A stretch of 18,621 nt of DNA. Origin: an uncultured Eubacteriales bacterium. Its GTDB lineage: Bacteria; Bacillota; Clostridia; Oscillospirales; Acutalibacteraceae. The DNA lies in contig CABQAC010000011.1 of the NCBI GenBank assembly GCA_902462035.1, positions 1-18,621 of the forward strand. The letters are read 5' to 3'. Both the position numbers and the translations under genes were made by a program. The notes below the pieces were generated by a model that saw only the letters and a list, made by a program, of their open reading frames with translations, was not told the DNA's origin and searched no databases. Positions 1 to 8,458 of the stretch are shown here, in pieces. Positions within the stretch are counted from its first letter, which is position 1; each line of letters opens with the position of its first letter.

Positions 1-2221
1 CCGCCGTATCTTCGGCGGAAGGGAGCGCCCCGGCGGCGGGAAGGGTTTTCGTGCGGTACCGGTGGGGCTTTTGCAAAGAACCTTCCGCGTAGGGCCGGGC
101 TGCCAACAGGCGGTGCCCGCGTTTTAAGGTCATGACCGCCACGCCCTGGGTATTCCGGGTGGACTTGGCCTGTATGGCCCCGCTGTGCAAAATCAACATC
201 CTGCCGGAGGATGAAGTCAACAGGAACTCGCCGTCCTCGGGCGCGTAGCAGACCGCCGCCAGCGGCGCTTTGTCCGAATATGCGGAGATCAGCTTTTTAC
301 GGTTGGTCTTGGTCGCGTAAGAAGACATTTCCACCTTTGCGACCTTTCCGTTCTCGAAGAAGAAAAGAACCGACCCGCTATAATCCTTGGTCACGGCCAT
401 AAAGATCGCCCGTTCGCCTTCGTCCATACCCAGCTTGGAAGGGACATAGTCACCCAGTACGCTTGCCTTGGTGTCGTCGAAATCAGAAGCCTTCGCCTTA
501 TATACCTGGCAACGGTCGGTGAAAAAGAGCAGGTCGCGGTTGTTGGAGGATTCGGTGCTGACCATAATTTCGTCCCCGTCCTTCAACTTTTGCTCACCGC
601 TCATCCGCAGCGAAAGCGGGGTGATCTTTTTAAAATACCCCTCTCGGGTAAAGAACAGATTGACCGGGTAGTCGGGGATTTCCTCCGCGTCTTCTTCCGG
701 CTCGTCGGTGGGGTAGATGAGCATACTGCGCCGCGGCTGACCATACTTTTCGGAAATTTCCTGCAATTCGTGCACGATAATCGTCTTAACCCGCGTCTTG
801 CTGGCCAGAATGTCCTCCAGCTCCTTGATTTCCTTTTCCAGCGACGCAGTCTCCTCGGTGCGCTTGAGGATATATTCCCGGTTTAAGTGGCGCAGCCTGA
901 TTTCGGCCACGTATTCGGCCTGGGTTTCGTCAATACCAAAGCCGATCATCAGGTTGGGAACCACCTCGTTTTCCTCCGTGGTTTCACGGACGATTCGGAT
1001 GGCTTTGTCAATATCCAGCAGGATCTTTTGCAGCCCGAGCAACAGGTGCAGCTTATCCTGCTTTTTTTTCAGATCGTAATAGGTCCGCCGCCGCACGCAT
1101 TCCACCCGGAATGCGGTCCATTCCTCCAACAGCTCGCGAATACCCATCACCCGGGGAAAGCCGGCAATCAGTACGTTAAAGTTACAGGAAAAAGTATCCT
1201 CCAGCGGCGTGGCGCGGTAAAGGCGCTGCATCAGTTTATCCGGATCCGTCCCGCGCTTGAGGTCGATGGTGATCTTCAATCCTTCCAAACCGGTTTCGTC
1301 CCGGATATCGCTGACCTCGCGGCATTTGCCTTGCTTAACCAGATCGATGACCTTTTCGATAATCGCTTCCACTGTGGTAGTGGGGGGGATTTGCAGCACA
1401 TCGATGCAGTTCATTTCCTTGTCGTAGCGATACCGGGCGCGGACCCGGATTCCCCCCCGCCCGGTACGGTAAATCTCATCCAGCGCGGCGCGGTCGCAAA
1501 CAATCTGGCCGCCGCCGGAAAAATCGGGCGCCAGCAGGGTAGAGGAAATATCGTGGTCCGGATCCTTGATCAGCGCCACGGCGGTCTCGCATACTTCGGT
1601 TATGTTGAAAGGGCAGATGGAACTGGCCATTCCCACCGCGATGCCGGTATTGGCGTTGACCAAAACCGAGGGAAACGCTGCGGGCAGCAGGGTGGGTTCC
1701 TTTTGGGTATTGTCATAGTTATCGATAAAATCCACCGTGTCTTTATCGATGTCCCGGAACAATTCGTTGCAGATGGACTCTAACTTTGCCTCGGTGTACC
1801 GGGACGCGGCCCAGGCCATATCCCGGGAATAAAACTTGCCGAAATTCCCCTTGGAATCGACATACGGGTACAGCAGGGCCTCGTATCCGCGGCTAAGGCG
1901 GACCATGGTGTCGTAAATCGCGGCATCACCGTGTGGGTTGAGCTTCATGGTTTCGCCCACGATGTTGGCGGATTTGGTTCGGTGCTGGGAAGGGCTTAAT
2001 AGCCCCATCTTAAACATGGTATACAGCAGCTTGCGGTGGGAGGGCTTGAATCCGTCGATTTCCGGAATTGCCCGGGACAGAATGACGCTCATGGCGTATG
2101 GCATGTAATTTTCTTCCAGTGTGGATACAATGGGCTGTTCGACAATTTTGCCCGCGCCCTCGATATAGCCGGTGGTCTTCTGGGCCGCGCCGGAGGGCCG
2201 GGGCGTTTTTTTCTTCGGCAT
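1..2221 (-). CDS. parC: ParC/GyrA-like type IIA topoisomerase A subunit (3' end cut by window)
   Basis: This is the DNA-breaking and rejoining subunit of a type IIA topoisomerase. It reads from ATG at 2221 off the left edge, giving at least 740 codons with the C-terminus missing. Visible motifs: PYAMSVILSRAIP near residue 41, the QRDR-equivalent NPHGDAAIYD (95-104), and the catalytic tyrosine in AASRYTEAKL, Tyr142. The region beyond about residue 500 looks like the beta-pinwheel C-terminal domain. A GGAGTG ribosome site lies just upstream (2227-2232). The gene starts 44 nt after its ParE-like partner on the same strand, so the two are probably co-transcribed and form an A2B2 enzyme. The pair resembles the divergent second topoisomerase of clostridia, often annotated either gyrA/gyrB or parC/parE, so the gene symbol is a family-level choice. 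The Ser83-equivalent position is alanine. Confidence 0.9.
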   Translation of the reverse strand, partial: MPKKKTPRPSGAAQKTTGYIEGAGKIVEQPIVSTLEENYMPYAMSVILSRAIPEIDGFKPSHRKLLYTMFKMGLLSPSQHRTKSANIVGETMKLNPHGDAAIYDTMVRLSRGYEALLYPYVDSKGNFGKFYSRDMAWAASRYTEAKLESICNELFRDIDKDTVDFIDNYDNTQKEPTLLPAAFPSVLVNANTGIAVGMASSICPFNITEVCETAVALIKDPDHDISSTLLAPDFSGGGQIVCDRAALDEIYRTGRGGIRVRARYRYDKEMNCIDVLQIPPTTTVEAIIEKVIDLVKQGKCREVSDIRDETGLEGLKITIDLKRGTDPDKLMQRLYRATPLEDTFSCNFNVLIAGFPRVMGIRELLEEWTAFRVECVRRRTYYDLKKKQDKLHLLLGLQKILLDIDKAIRIVRETTEENEVVPNLMIGFGIDETQAEYVAEIRLRHLNREYILKRTEETASLEKEIKELEDILASKTRVKTIIVHELQEISEKYGQPRRSMLIYPTDEPEEDAEEIPDYPVNLFFTREGYFKKITPLSLRMSGEQKLKDGDEIMVSTESSNNRDLLFFTDRCQVYKAKASDFDDTKASVLGDYVPSKLGMDEGERAIFMAVTKDYSGSVLFFFENGKVAKVEMSSYATKTNRKKLISAYSDKAPLAAVCYAPEDGEFLLTSSSGRMLILHSGAIQAKSTRNTQGVAVMTLKRGHRLLAARPYAEGSLQKPHRYRTKTLPAAGALPSAEDTA

Positions 2222-2265
2222 GGTAACACTCCGTTTCTATCATGGTTGGATGCGCGCCCAAAGGG

Positions 2266-4245
2266 TTAGCTGACGTCTACAAAATCGATGTACAGGTGGC
2301 CGTTTTCGATAATATGGTTTTTGCGTCCGGACAGGTTGTCCCCAAGCAGCATGTCGAACACTTCGGACGTGCGCTGGGCGTCCGCGGGCATGACCTTAAT
2401 CAGTCTGCGCGTAGCGGGATTCATGGTGGTTAAACTCATCATATCCGGTTCGTTTTCGCCCAGGCCCTTCGAGCGCTGAAGCGTATACTTGCTTCCCTCC
2501 AGCTTGGCGCAGTACAGCTCCTTTTCCTTTTCGGTATAGGCAAAATATGTTTCGTTTTTGCTGGTAATCTCGTACAGCGGCGATTCCGCGATAAAAACCT
2601 TGCCCTCCTCGATTAAGGTGGGGGTCAGACGGTACAGCATGGTCAGCAATAAGGTGCGGATTTGGAATCCGTCCACGTCGGCGTCGGTGCATAAAATTAC
2701 CTTGCTCCACCGCAGCAGCGACAGGTCGAAGGAGGACAAATCCTTATTGGCCTTGGTCTTGACCTCCACGCCGCAGCCGAGCACCTTGACCAGATCGGTG
2801 ATAATTTCGTTCTTAAAAATTTTATCGTAATCGGCCTTTAAACAATTTAAAATTTTGCCCCGGATGGGGATGATGGCCTGAAAGTCCGGATTGCGCGCCT
2901 GCTTGCAGGCGCCCAAAGCGGAATCTCCCTCCACGATGAACAGTTCCCGCTCTTTCACGTCTTTGGAACGGCAATCCACGAATTTTGCCACCCGATTGGT
3001 GATATCCATGCTGCTGGTCAGTTTTTTCTTCAAGTTCAGCCGGGTTTTTTCGGCGTCCTCCCGGCTGCGCTTGTTAATCAGGACCTGCCCCGCGATTTTG
3101 TCAGCGTCCAACGGGTTCTCGATAAAATAAACCTCCAGCTGGTGGCGCAAAAATTCGGTCATCGCTTCCTGAATGCCCCTGTTTGTAATGGCTTTTTTCG
3201 TTTGGTTTTCGTAGGAGGTCTGATTTGAGAAGGAGGAGATCACGATAATCAGGCAGTCCTCCACATCGGCAAAGGTGATTTTGCCTTCGTTTTTATTGTA
3301 CTTACCCGTCTGGCGCAGGTACCCGTCTATTTGTGATACCATAGCGCTGCGCACCGCTTTTTCCGGCGCGCCGCCATACTCCAGAAAGCTCGAATTGTGG
3401 TAGTATTCCGCCAGCTTGTCCCGGTTGGAAAAGCAAAGCGCGACGTTGAATTTTGTCTTGTATTCCGGCTTGTCGGCGCGGTCGCGGACCTTCCGTTCCG
3501 CCTGCCAGACTTGTACTCCGGTCAGCGCCTGGTCCCCCGCGATTTCCCTTACATAATCGCCAATGCCGTTTTCGTATAAAAAGGTGGTGGTCTCGAAACT
3601 CCCGCCCCGCTGGCGGCGAAACAGGAAGGTGACGCCGGCGTTGACGATAGCCTGGCGTTTGATGGTCTCCTGAAAATAACTGTCCGGTACGTCGATATCG
3701 GTAAAAACCTCTAAGTCCGGCTTCCAGCGGGTGATGGTGCCGGTGCGGCGGCCGGTATAGGGCTCTTCCTTCATACCGCCGATGTTTTCGCCTTTTTCAA
3801 AATGCAGGGAATATTTACGGCCATCCCGGTAAACGGTTACGTCCATATACGCGCTGGCGTACTGGGTGGCGCAAGCGCCCAGGCCGTTTAATCCTAAAGA
3901 ATATTCGTAGCTTTCGCCTTCGCTGTTGTTGTATTTTCCGCCCGCGTACATTTCGCAATAGATCAGTTCCCAGTTAAAGCATTTTTCGTTGGGATTGTAC
4001 CCCACGGGCGCGCCGCGGCCGAAATCCTCTACTTCAACCGATCCGTCTTCGTAATATGTGGTGATGATTTTATTCCCATAACCCTCCCGCGCCTCGTCAA
4101 TGGAGTTGGAGAGAATCTCGAAAATAGAATGCTGGCATCCTTCGATTCCGTCGGATCCAAAAATGACCGCCGGACGTTTCCGTACGCGGTCGGCTCCTTT
4201 TAAGGAAGAAATACTTTCATTTCCGTATTCCGTTTTTTTCGCCAT
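2266..4245 (-). CDS. parE: ParE/GyrB-like type IIA topoisomerase B subunit
   Basis: This is the ATPase and TOPRIM subunit of a type IIA topoisomerase, 659 residues, partner of the downstream A subunit. Visible motifs: a GHKL ATPase with NSIDEA, DFGRGAP and GLNGLGA in the first 120 residues, the TOPRIM motif EGDSALG in the middle, and DADVDG about 80 residues later. GLNGLG replaces the more common GLHGVG, fitting the divergent clostridial lineage. The frame stays open upstream to 4344, but I chose ATG 4245 because it has a GGAGG site at 4251-4255 and because the promoter at 4280-4308 lies downstream of the longer start. It is first in a two-gene unit with the A subunit. Whether the enzyme decatenates or supercoils cannot be read from sequence. 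Confidence 0.93.
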   Translation of the reverse strand: MAKKTEYGNESISSLKGADRVRKRPAVIFGSDGIEGCQHSIFEILSNSIDEAREGYGNKIITTYYEDGSVEVEDFGRGAPVGYNPNEKCFNWELIYCEMYAGGKYNNSEGESYEYSLGLNGLGACATQYASAYMDVTVYRDGRKYSLHFEKGENIGGMKEEPYTGRRTGTITRWKPDLEVFTDIDVPDSYFQETIKRQAIVNAGVTFLFRRQRGGSFETTTFLYENGIGDYVREIAGDQALTGVQVWQAERKVRDRADKPEYKTKFNVALCFSNRDKLAEYYHNSSFLEYGGAPEKAVRSAMVSQIDGYLRQTGKYNKNEGKITFADVEDCLIIVISSFSNQTSYENQTKKAITNRGIQEAMTEFLRHQLEVYFIENPLDADKIAGQVLINKRSREDAEKTRLNLKKKLTSSMDITNRVAKFVDCRSKDVKERELFIVEGDSALGACKQARNPDFQAIIPIRGKILNCLKADYDKIFKNEIITDLVKVLGCGVEVKTKANKDLSSFDLSLLRWSKVILCTDADVDGFQIRTLLLTMLYRLTPTLIEEGKVFIAESPLYEITSKNETYFAYTEKEKELYCAKLEGSKYTLQRSKGLGENEPDMMSLTTMNPATRRLIKVMPADAQRTSEVFDMLLGDNLSGRKNHIIENGHLYIDFVDVS

Positions 4246-4250
4246 GGTTT

Positions 4251-4255
4251 CCTCC
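4251..4255 (-). promoter_or_regulatory. Ribosome binding site of parE-like gene
   Basis: GGAGG on the minus strand, 5 nt before ATG 4245. It decides the start in favour of the 659-residue protein beginning MAKKTEYG. Confidence 0.85.
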
Positions 4256-4279
4256 GACAAATTGTAGTTGTTATGTATC

Positions 4280-4308
4280 ATGTTATCCACATCTAGTGGT
4301 CTTGTCAA
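4280..4308 (-). promoter_or_regulatory. Sigma-A type promoter of the parE-parC unit
   Basis: On the minus strand TTGACA (4303-4308), a 17-nt spacer and TAACAT (4280-4285). Transcription would begin near 4273, giving a leader of about 28 nt that ends in the GGAGG site. The -35 is perfect and the -10 matches four of six consensus bases. Confidence 0.8.
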
Positions 4309-4472
4309 GCGATTGGACGGCGGGGCGGCGTACAAAAAGACCATTATCGCGCCAAAAAGGACCTGCGCGCCGCCAAAAACAGGGGGATACCTGTAATTTG
4401 GGCAGACGAACGCAGGTCCGGCAAAACGGTTCCGGACGCAAGGGGCATTGCAAACCGCGCTGAATCGTAGTA

Positions 4473-4751
4473 TTATTCCATTGACGCGGGAAATTGGCTA
4501 AGCGCCTTGCGGTATTCGGCGAGAATTTGATCTTCCAGCTGTTTGCGCGCCTCGGCGGATATGGGGTGGACAATGTCTTTGAACCGGCCTTCTTCGTCCC
4601 GGCGGCTGGGCATGGCGATAAAAGTTTTGCCGTCCACTTCGATGACCTTGATGTCATGAATAACGATGGCGTCCTCGATGGTGACGGAAACCACGGCCTT
4701 CATTCTGCCTTCCAAATAGATTCTTCTGATTTTGATGTCTGTGATATTCAT
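4473..4751 (-). CDS. spoVG: SpoVG family nucleic-acid-binding regulator
   Basis: A 92-residue protein with the SpoVG hallmarks: N-terminal MNITDIKIRRI, the DAIVIHDIKVIE strand region, and FIAMPSRRDEEGRFKDIVHPI in the middle. In Bacillus, Staphylococcus and Listeria, SpoVG binds DNA or RNA and influences septation, sporulation, capsule and virulence genes. Length is typical for the family. An AAGGAAGG ribosome site lies about a dozen nt upstream of ATG 4751. It is divergent from murC with about 207 nt between them and lies 227 nt upstream of the parE-like gene, which has its own promoter. I searched for a sigma-H promoter like that of B. subtilis spoVG and found no convincing match. Its presence is compatible with, but does not prove, sporulation. 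Confidence 0.95.
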   Translation of the reverse strand: MNITDIKIRRIYLEGRMKAVVSVTIEDAIVIHDIKVIEVDGKTFIAMPSRRDEEGRFKDIVHPISAEARKQLEDQILAEYRKALSQFPASME

Positions 4752-4943
4752 GCCCCAAACCCTTCCTTAGATATTTTTTAGCGTCGCATGGTCAGATGTT
4801 AGTGATGTTAGTATTCAATTTCTCGTCCATGGATATTCAAGTATTTTCGTTTCCCGGCCACAGATGTAAAATTTTGTTTATTGTTTTTATTCGCTTGGCA
4901 TACTAATGGATAAGAGTAACCAGACGCGCTTTGCGATGGGAAT

Positions 4944-4951
4944 AAAGGAGG
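4944..4951 (+). promoter_or_regulatory. Ribosome binding site deciding the murC GTG start
   Basis: AAAGGAGG, 7 nt before GTG 4959. The nearby ATG at 4952 is out of frame, so murC uses GTG. Confidence 0.85.
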
Positions 4952-4958
4952 ATGGACT

Positions 4959-6335
4959 GTGATTGTGAACGACAGTCTGCTGGACACCGTCAAACGGTTC
5001 CATTTTATCGGGATCGGCGGATCGGGCATGTGCCCGTTGGCCGAGATTTTGCACCACGAGGGCTATACCCTGACCGGGTCGGATGTTAACGAAACCGATA
5101 CCCTGGCGCGGGTTCGGTCCTACGGCATTCCGGTTTTCATGGGGCACCGGGCCGAAAATATCGGCAACGCCCAGGCGGTGGTATATACCGCGGCCATTAT
5201 GAAAGATAACCCCGAACTGCTGGCTGCCAAGAAAAAGGGGATACCGCTGGTCGAGCGTTCGGTCATGCTGGGGATGATTTCCCGCCGGTATGGCAGAACC
5301 GTGGCGGTGTCGGGCACCCATGGCAAAACCACCACCACTTCGATGATTACCCAAATTTTGCTGACCGGCCAAATGGACCCCACGGTGGTCATCGGCGGCA
5401 AACTGCCTTTTATGGGCAGCAGCGGGCGTGTGGGCAAGTCCGACATTATGGTGTGCGAAGCCTGCGAATTCGTGGACACTTTCCTGCAGCTGACCCCCGC
5501 GATTTCGGTTATCCTGAATATTGACGCGGACCATCTGGATTATTTCGGCACCCTGGAAAACGTCATCAAATCCTTTCGCCAATTCGCCACCCAGACGACC
5601 CATGCGCTGGTTGTCAACGGTGACGACGCCAACACGCAAAAAGCCGTGAAAGGGCTCGAAAAAGAAATTTGGACCTTCGGTTTTGATCAGTCCAACGATT
5701 ACGCTGCCCGAAAGGTAGAAATGACCGCCGGTTCCCACGCCAAGTTCGAAGTGGCTTTCCGGGGCGAAACCTTGTGCGAAATTACTTTGCGCATCCCGGG
5801 CAGGCATAACATTTATAACGCGCTGGCCGCCGTTGCCGCGGCGCACCGGCTGGGAGCGGACCCCAAGGTGATGGAGGAGAGCCTGGACGCGTTTACCGGC
5901 GCCGGGCGGCGGTTCGAAATTCTGGGCAAACCGAACGGCATTACCATCGCGGATGATTACGCCCACCATCCCGCCGAATTGGAAGCCACCCTGGTTGCCG
6001 CCAAGGAAATGGGATTTCGCAAGGTATGGGCGGTGTTTCAGCCTTTCACCTATTCCCGCACCGCCATGCTGCTCGACGACTTTGCCCGGGTTTTGGCCAT
6101 TGCCGACCATGTGGTGATGACCGAAATTATGGGTTCGCGCGAAATCAATACCTACGGGATTTATACCAAGGATCTGGCCGCAAAAATTCCGGGCAGCGTA
6201 TGGTTTAACACTTTTGAGGAGGTCGCGGACCATGTGGTGCGAAACGCCGGACCCGGGGATTTGGTGATTACGCTTGGCTGCGGCGATATTTACAAGGCTG
6301 CGAAGTTAATGCTGAAAAAGTACGGGCAAGCGTAA
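4959..6335 (+). CDS. murC: UDP-N-acetylmuramate--L-alanine ligase MurC
   Basis: Cytoplasmic ligase that joins L-alanine to UDP-N-acetylmuramic acid using ATP, the first peptide-adding step of peptidoglycan synthesis. At 458 residues it has the full family length. Domains in order: N-terminal Rossmann domain with HFIGIGGSGM (15-24), central ATPase with the P-loop GTHGKTTTT (119-127), the metal and ADP region ILNIDADHLDYF, the GRHNIYNALAA segment, and the C-terminal DDYAHHPAE motif characteristic of MurC. The start is GTG 4959, supported by an AAAGGAGG site. The gene is divergent from spoVG and stands alone, closed by an intrinsic terminator at 6345-6376. It is not within a division/cell-wall cluster here. 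Confidence 0.98.
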   Translation: MIVNDSLLDTVKRFHFIGIGGSGMCPLAEILHHEGYTLTGSDVNETDTLARVRSYGIPVFMGHRAENIGNAQAVVYTAAIMKDNPELLAAKKKGIPLVERSVMLGMISRRYGRTVAVSGTHGKTTTTSMITQILLTGQMDPTVVIGGKLPFMGSSGRVGKSDIMVCEACEFVDTFLQLTPAISVILNIDADHLDYFGTLENVIKSFRQFATQTTHALVVNGDDANTQKAVKGLEKEIWTFGFDQSNDYAARKVEMTAGSHAKFEVAFRGETLCEITLRIPGRHNIYNALAAVAAAHRLGADPKVMEESLDAFTGAGRRFEILGKPNGITIADDYAHHPAELEATLVAAKEMGFRKVWAVFQPFTYSRTAMLLDDFARVLAIADHVVMTEIMGSREINTYGIYTKDLAAKIPGSVWFNTFEEVADHVVRNAGPGDLVITLGCGDIYKAAKLMLKKYGQA

Positions 6336-6344
6336 AGCCGCAGG

Positions 6345-6376
6345 GCCGGGGGAATGAGTCTCCCGGCTTTTTCTTT
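6345..6376 (+). terminator. Intrinsic terminator after murC
   Basis: Stem GCCGGGGGA (6345-6353), loop ATGAG and TCTCCCGGC (6359-6367) with one G-U pair, followed by a T-rich run to 6376. It works only in the plus direction because no T run follows on the minus strand. Confidence 0.85.
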
Positions 6377-6436
6377 GGCGCAAAGGTTAAAACATTTCAA
6401 AAGATATAAAAAGATATTAAGAAGCGGTACAGGTTT

Positions 6437-6465
6437 TTGCACTGCGGCGGCAGGTATGCTACAAT
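6437..6465 (+). promoter_or_regulatory. Candidate plus-strand promoter at the 3' end of the hydrolase gene
   Basis: TTGCAC (6437-6442), a 17-nt spacer and TACAAT (6460-6465). It overlaps the stop codon of the convergent minus-strand hydrolase and points into that gene, so any transcript would be antisense. No plausible plus-strand gene follows. Chance occurrence is possible. Confidence 0.4.
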
Positions 6466-7247
6466 GGCGGCGATGAAAAAGATGCCCCGGATGGTTTTAA
6501 CAAAAAGCGGCTGATTTCTTTCTGCAGGCGTTGGTATTCAGGACCCAGTACGCAAAGGTGCGGGCTTTGGGAAAGCTCCAGCAATTCCTTTTCCGTGGAG
6601 GATGCCCGCCGCAAAATGAGGCCGGCGCTTTGTTTGCGCACCGTGCTGTCCCGGCCGGCCCGCACAGCCAGCAGCGGGCAGGTAACCCGCGGCAGGTTTT
6701 GGCGGGCAAAACGCATTAATGTATTGACCCCGGCGATGTTTTTGAGATAAGCGCCGTCGTACCGGGCGCGGAATGGTTCTAGCCCCGGCTCGTGGGGGAG
6801 GACGCCGCGCCAACGGATAAAAGGATTAACGGGCAGCATGCCAAGCAAGCTGGCAGCCGGGGCGGCTGGGTTTTTGGCCCGCAGTGCCGCGGCGATGGTC
6901 ACAACCCGGTACACCGGCCGGTGTTCGGCCAGCAAAAGAGCCAGCGCGCCGCCCATGGACAACCCGACCACGCTGACCCTGGCGCATTGCCGCGCCAATT
7001 GGTCATAAGAGACAAACGCGTCCCGCAGCCAATCCTGCCACCGTGATTGCTTCAGCTGCACCAGAGTGGCGCCGTGGCCGGCCAGCCGGATAACGTGAAC
7101 GGTCAAACCCTGTTCCGCGAGTTCCTTAGCCAACGGATAGAGGTTGGCTGGGGAGCCGGTGAAGCCATGAAGCAGAAGCACGCCATGATCCGGGGCGCCT
7201 TGGCGATAAAAGGGTACCGAAAAGGGGTCGCTGGTTAAGTCCTTCAT
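6459..7247 (-). CDS. Alpha/beta hydrolase (carboxylesterase / monoacylglycerol lipase-like)
   Basis: A 262-residue serine hydrolase resembling the Est30-type carboxylesterases and monoacylglycerol lipases of Firmicutes. The oxyanion-hole motif is HGFTGSP (27-33), the nucleophile elbow GLSMGG has Ser97, and the remaining triad members are likely Asp200 (RAGRDSTV) and His230 (SQSPHLCV). No signal peptide is seen, so it is probably cytoplasmic. The start ATG 7247 has an AAGGAG site at 7255-7260. An extended -10 promoter lies at 7281-7290. The gene is a single unit, convergent with murC and divergent from the PfkB-family kinase. The substrate is not predictable; a short-chain ester or monoacylglycerol is typical of the family. 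Confidence 0.88.
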   Translation of the reverse strand: MKDLTSDPFSVPFYRQGAPDHGVLLLHGFTGSPANLYPLAKELAEQGLTVHVIRLAGHGATLVQLKQSRWQDWLRDAFVSYDQLARQCARVSVVGLSMGGALALLLAEHRPVYRVVTIAAALRAKNPAAPAASLLGMLPVNPFIRWRGVLPHEPGLEPFRARYDGAYLKNIAGVNTLMRFARQNLPRVTCPLLAVRAGRDSTVRKQSAGLILRRASSTEKELLELSQSPHLCVLGPEYQRLQKEISRFLLKPSGASFSSPPL

Positions 7248-7280
7248 GGCCTTGCTCCTTAAATGAAGGGTATTTAAAAT

Positions 7281-7290
7281 AGTATACCAT
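7281..7290 (-). promoter_or_regulatory. Extended -10 promoter of the hydrolase gene
   Basis: On the minus strand ATGG followed by TATACT (7281-7286). TG-N before the -10 makes an extended -10 element. The -35 position is poor, as is usual for this class. Confidence 0.5.
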
Positions 7291-7409
7291 AAAAAAGCCG
7301 GTTGCGTAATGAAATATCATACTTGTTGCGTCTTGGGCGAACGATTCTATTATACGCCGTTTTTGTACGGGATTGATCACAGAATATGAATAAAGGGGAA
7401 GGATTGCGC

Positions 7410-8342
7410 ATGATTACGGCTGTGGCCATGAACCCTTGCGTTGACCGTTCGGTAACGGTTGACAGATTTGCGTACGGTAAAACCAATTTGGTGCTGTCCG
7501 CCAGGGAAGACGCTTCCGGCAAGGGGGTTAACGTGGCGCTGGTGCTGCGCCAATTGGGGGAGCCGGTTCGCTGCGTGGCCCCGCTGTATGCCGCGGGCGG
7601 AGAGAAACTGCAAAGCCGGCTGGAGGCCGAAGGAATTCCCTTTTCTTTTGTAAAAGCGGCCGGCCGCCTGCGCTGCAACATCAAAGTGCTGGATTTGGCG
7701 GACCAAACGCTGACGGAACTAAACGAGCGGGGGACCAAACTCGACAAAATAACGACGGACGCTTTGTATAATAAAATATTGGAGGCGGCCGCGGACAGCC
7801 GGATGCTGGTACTTAGCGGAAGTCTGCCGCAGGGGGTGCCGCAGGATTTTTATCTGCAAATTCTGCGCGGGGTCAAGGGTAGGGTTAAAACCGTGCTGGA
7901 TACTTCCGGCGCGGCGCTGGAGGAAGGGCTGAAAGGCCTTCCCGACGTCATCAAACCCAATCTGGAGGAGTTTTCCCAGCTTCATGGCAGAACATACCGT
8001 ACGCCGGAGGAGATCGCGCATGACGCGCTTGCCATGAATGCGGCGGGGATTGAGACTGTGTGTGTTTCTATGGGGGACAAGGGCGCCGTGATGGCGTTGC
8101 GCGGGAGCGCCTTTTTTGCACCGCCTTTGGCCTTGCCGGTGCGCGGTGTGCAGGGAGCCGGGGATTCCATGGTGGCAGGCGTCTGTTTTGCGCTGGAACG
8201 AGGAATGAATGCGGCCGATACTCTGCGCAGCGGGGTGGCCGCAGCCTGTGGTTCACTGGTACGGGATGGAACCCTGTTGTGCGAAGGCGAGGCTTATCAC
8301 CGCTATTTCAAGAAAATTACAGTATCGCCTATTTTGCCGTAG
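7410..8342 (+). CDS. PfkB-family hexose-phosphate kinase (1-phosphofructokinase / tagatose-6-phosphate kinase type)
   Basis: A 310-residue kinase of the ribokinase/PfkB superfamily, FruK/LacC branch, which phosphorylates a sugar phosphate at C1 or C6 with ATP. Evidence: the N-terminal NPCVDRSV opening, the substrate-binding glycine motif SGKGVNVA (36-43), SGSLP (136-140), and the C-terminal anion-hole motif GAGDSMVAG with catalytic Asp252. I chose ATG 7410 over 7386 because GGGGAAGG at 7395-7402 precedes it by 7 nt and the family usually begins at I-T-x-x-x-N-P. No PTS transporter, DeoR regulator or aldolase is adjacent, so fructose-1-phosphate versus tagatose-6-phosphate cannot be decided. 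The phosphoglucomutase downstream has its own promoter. Confidence 0.88.
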   Translation: MITAVAMNPCVDRSVTVDRFAYGKTNLVLSAREDASGKGVNVALVLRQLGEPVRCVAPLYAAGGEKLQSRLEAEGIPFSFVKAAGRLRCNIKVLDLADQTLTELNERGTKLDKITTDALYNKILEAAADSRMLVLSGSLPQGVPQDFYLQILRGVKGRVKTVLDTSGAALEEGLKGLPDVIKPNLEEFSQLHGRTYRTPEEIAHDALAMNAAGIETVCVSMGDKGAVMALRGSAFFAPPLALPVRGVQGAGDSMVAGVCFALERGMNAADTLRSGVAAACGSLVRDGTLLCEGEAYHRYFKKITVSPILP

Positions 8343-8349
8343 GAACTCG

Positions 8350-8378
8350 TTGACATTTGTTAGAATTTACTATAAAAT
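8350..8378 (+). promoter_or_regulatory. Sigma-A type promoter of the phosphoglucomutase gene
   Basis: TTGACA (8350-8355), a 17-nt spacer and TAAAAT (8373-8378), starting 8 nt after the kinase stop codon. The transcript would begin near 8385, about 74 nt before the chosen start codon. No terminator separates it from the kinase gene, so read-through is also possible. Confidence 0.8.
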
Positions 8379-8445
8379 GGAAACAATAGAGGAAATAGAG
8401 TGGTAATGATGTATAATTAAACTGAAATTCATGAATCAATCAGAA

Positions 8446-8450
8446 AAGGA
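8446..8450 (+). promoter_or_regulatory. Ribosome binding site selecting the pgcA start
   Basis: AAGGA, 8 nt before ATG 8459. It overlaps the earlier in-frame ATGs at 8450 and 8453, which are therefore unlikely starts. Confidence 0.7.
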
Positions 8451-8458
8451 TGATGAGC

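Noticed and set aside
887..1783. A 298-codon plus-strand open frame
   Set aside because: It lies fully antisense to the topoisomerase A subunit, whose motifs are unambiguous; GC-rich coding DNA often leaves the opposite strand open.
4752..4958. Sigma-H promoter of spoVG or clear murC promoter
   Set aside because: Several GAAT and TTGTTT-like words occur, but none pairs with a matching partner box at correct spacing.
4887..6233. A 448-codon minus-strand open frame
   Set aside because: Antisense to murC along almost its whole length; composition is rich in His, Gly and Asn as expected for a shadow frame, and no family motif is seen.
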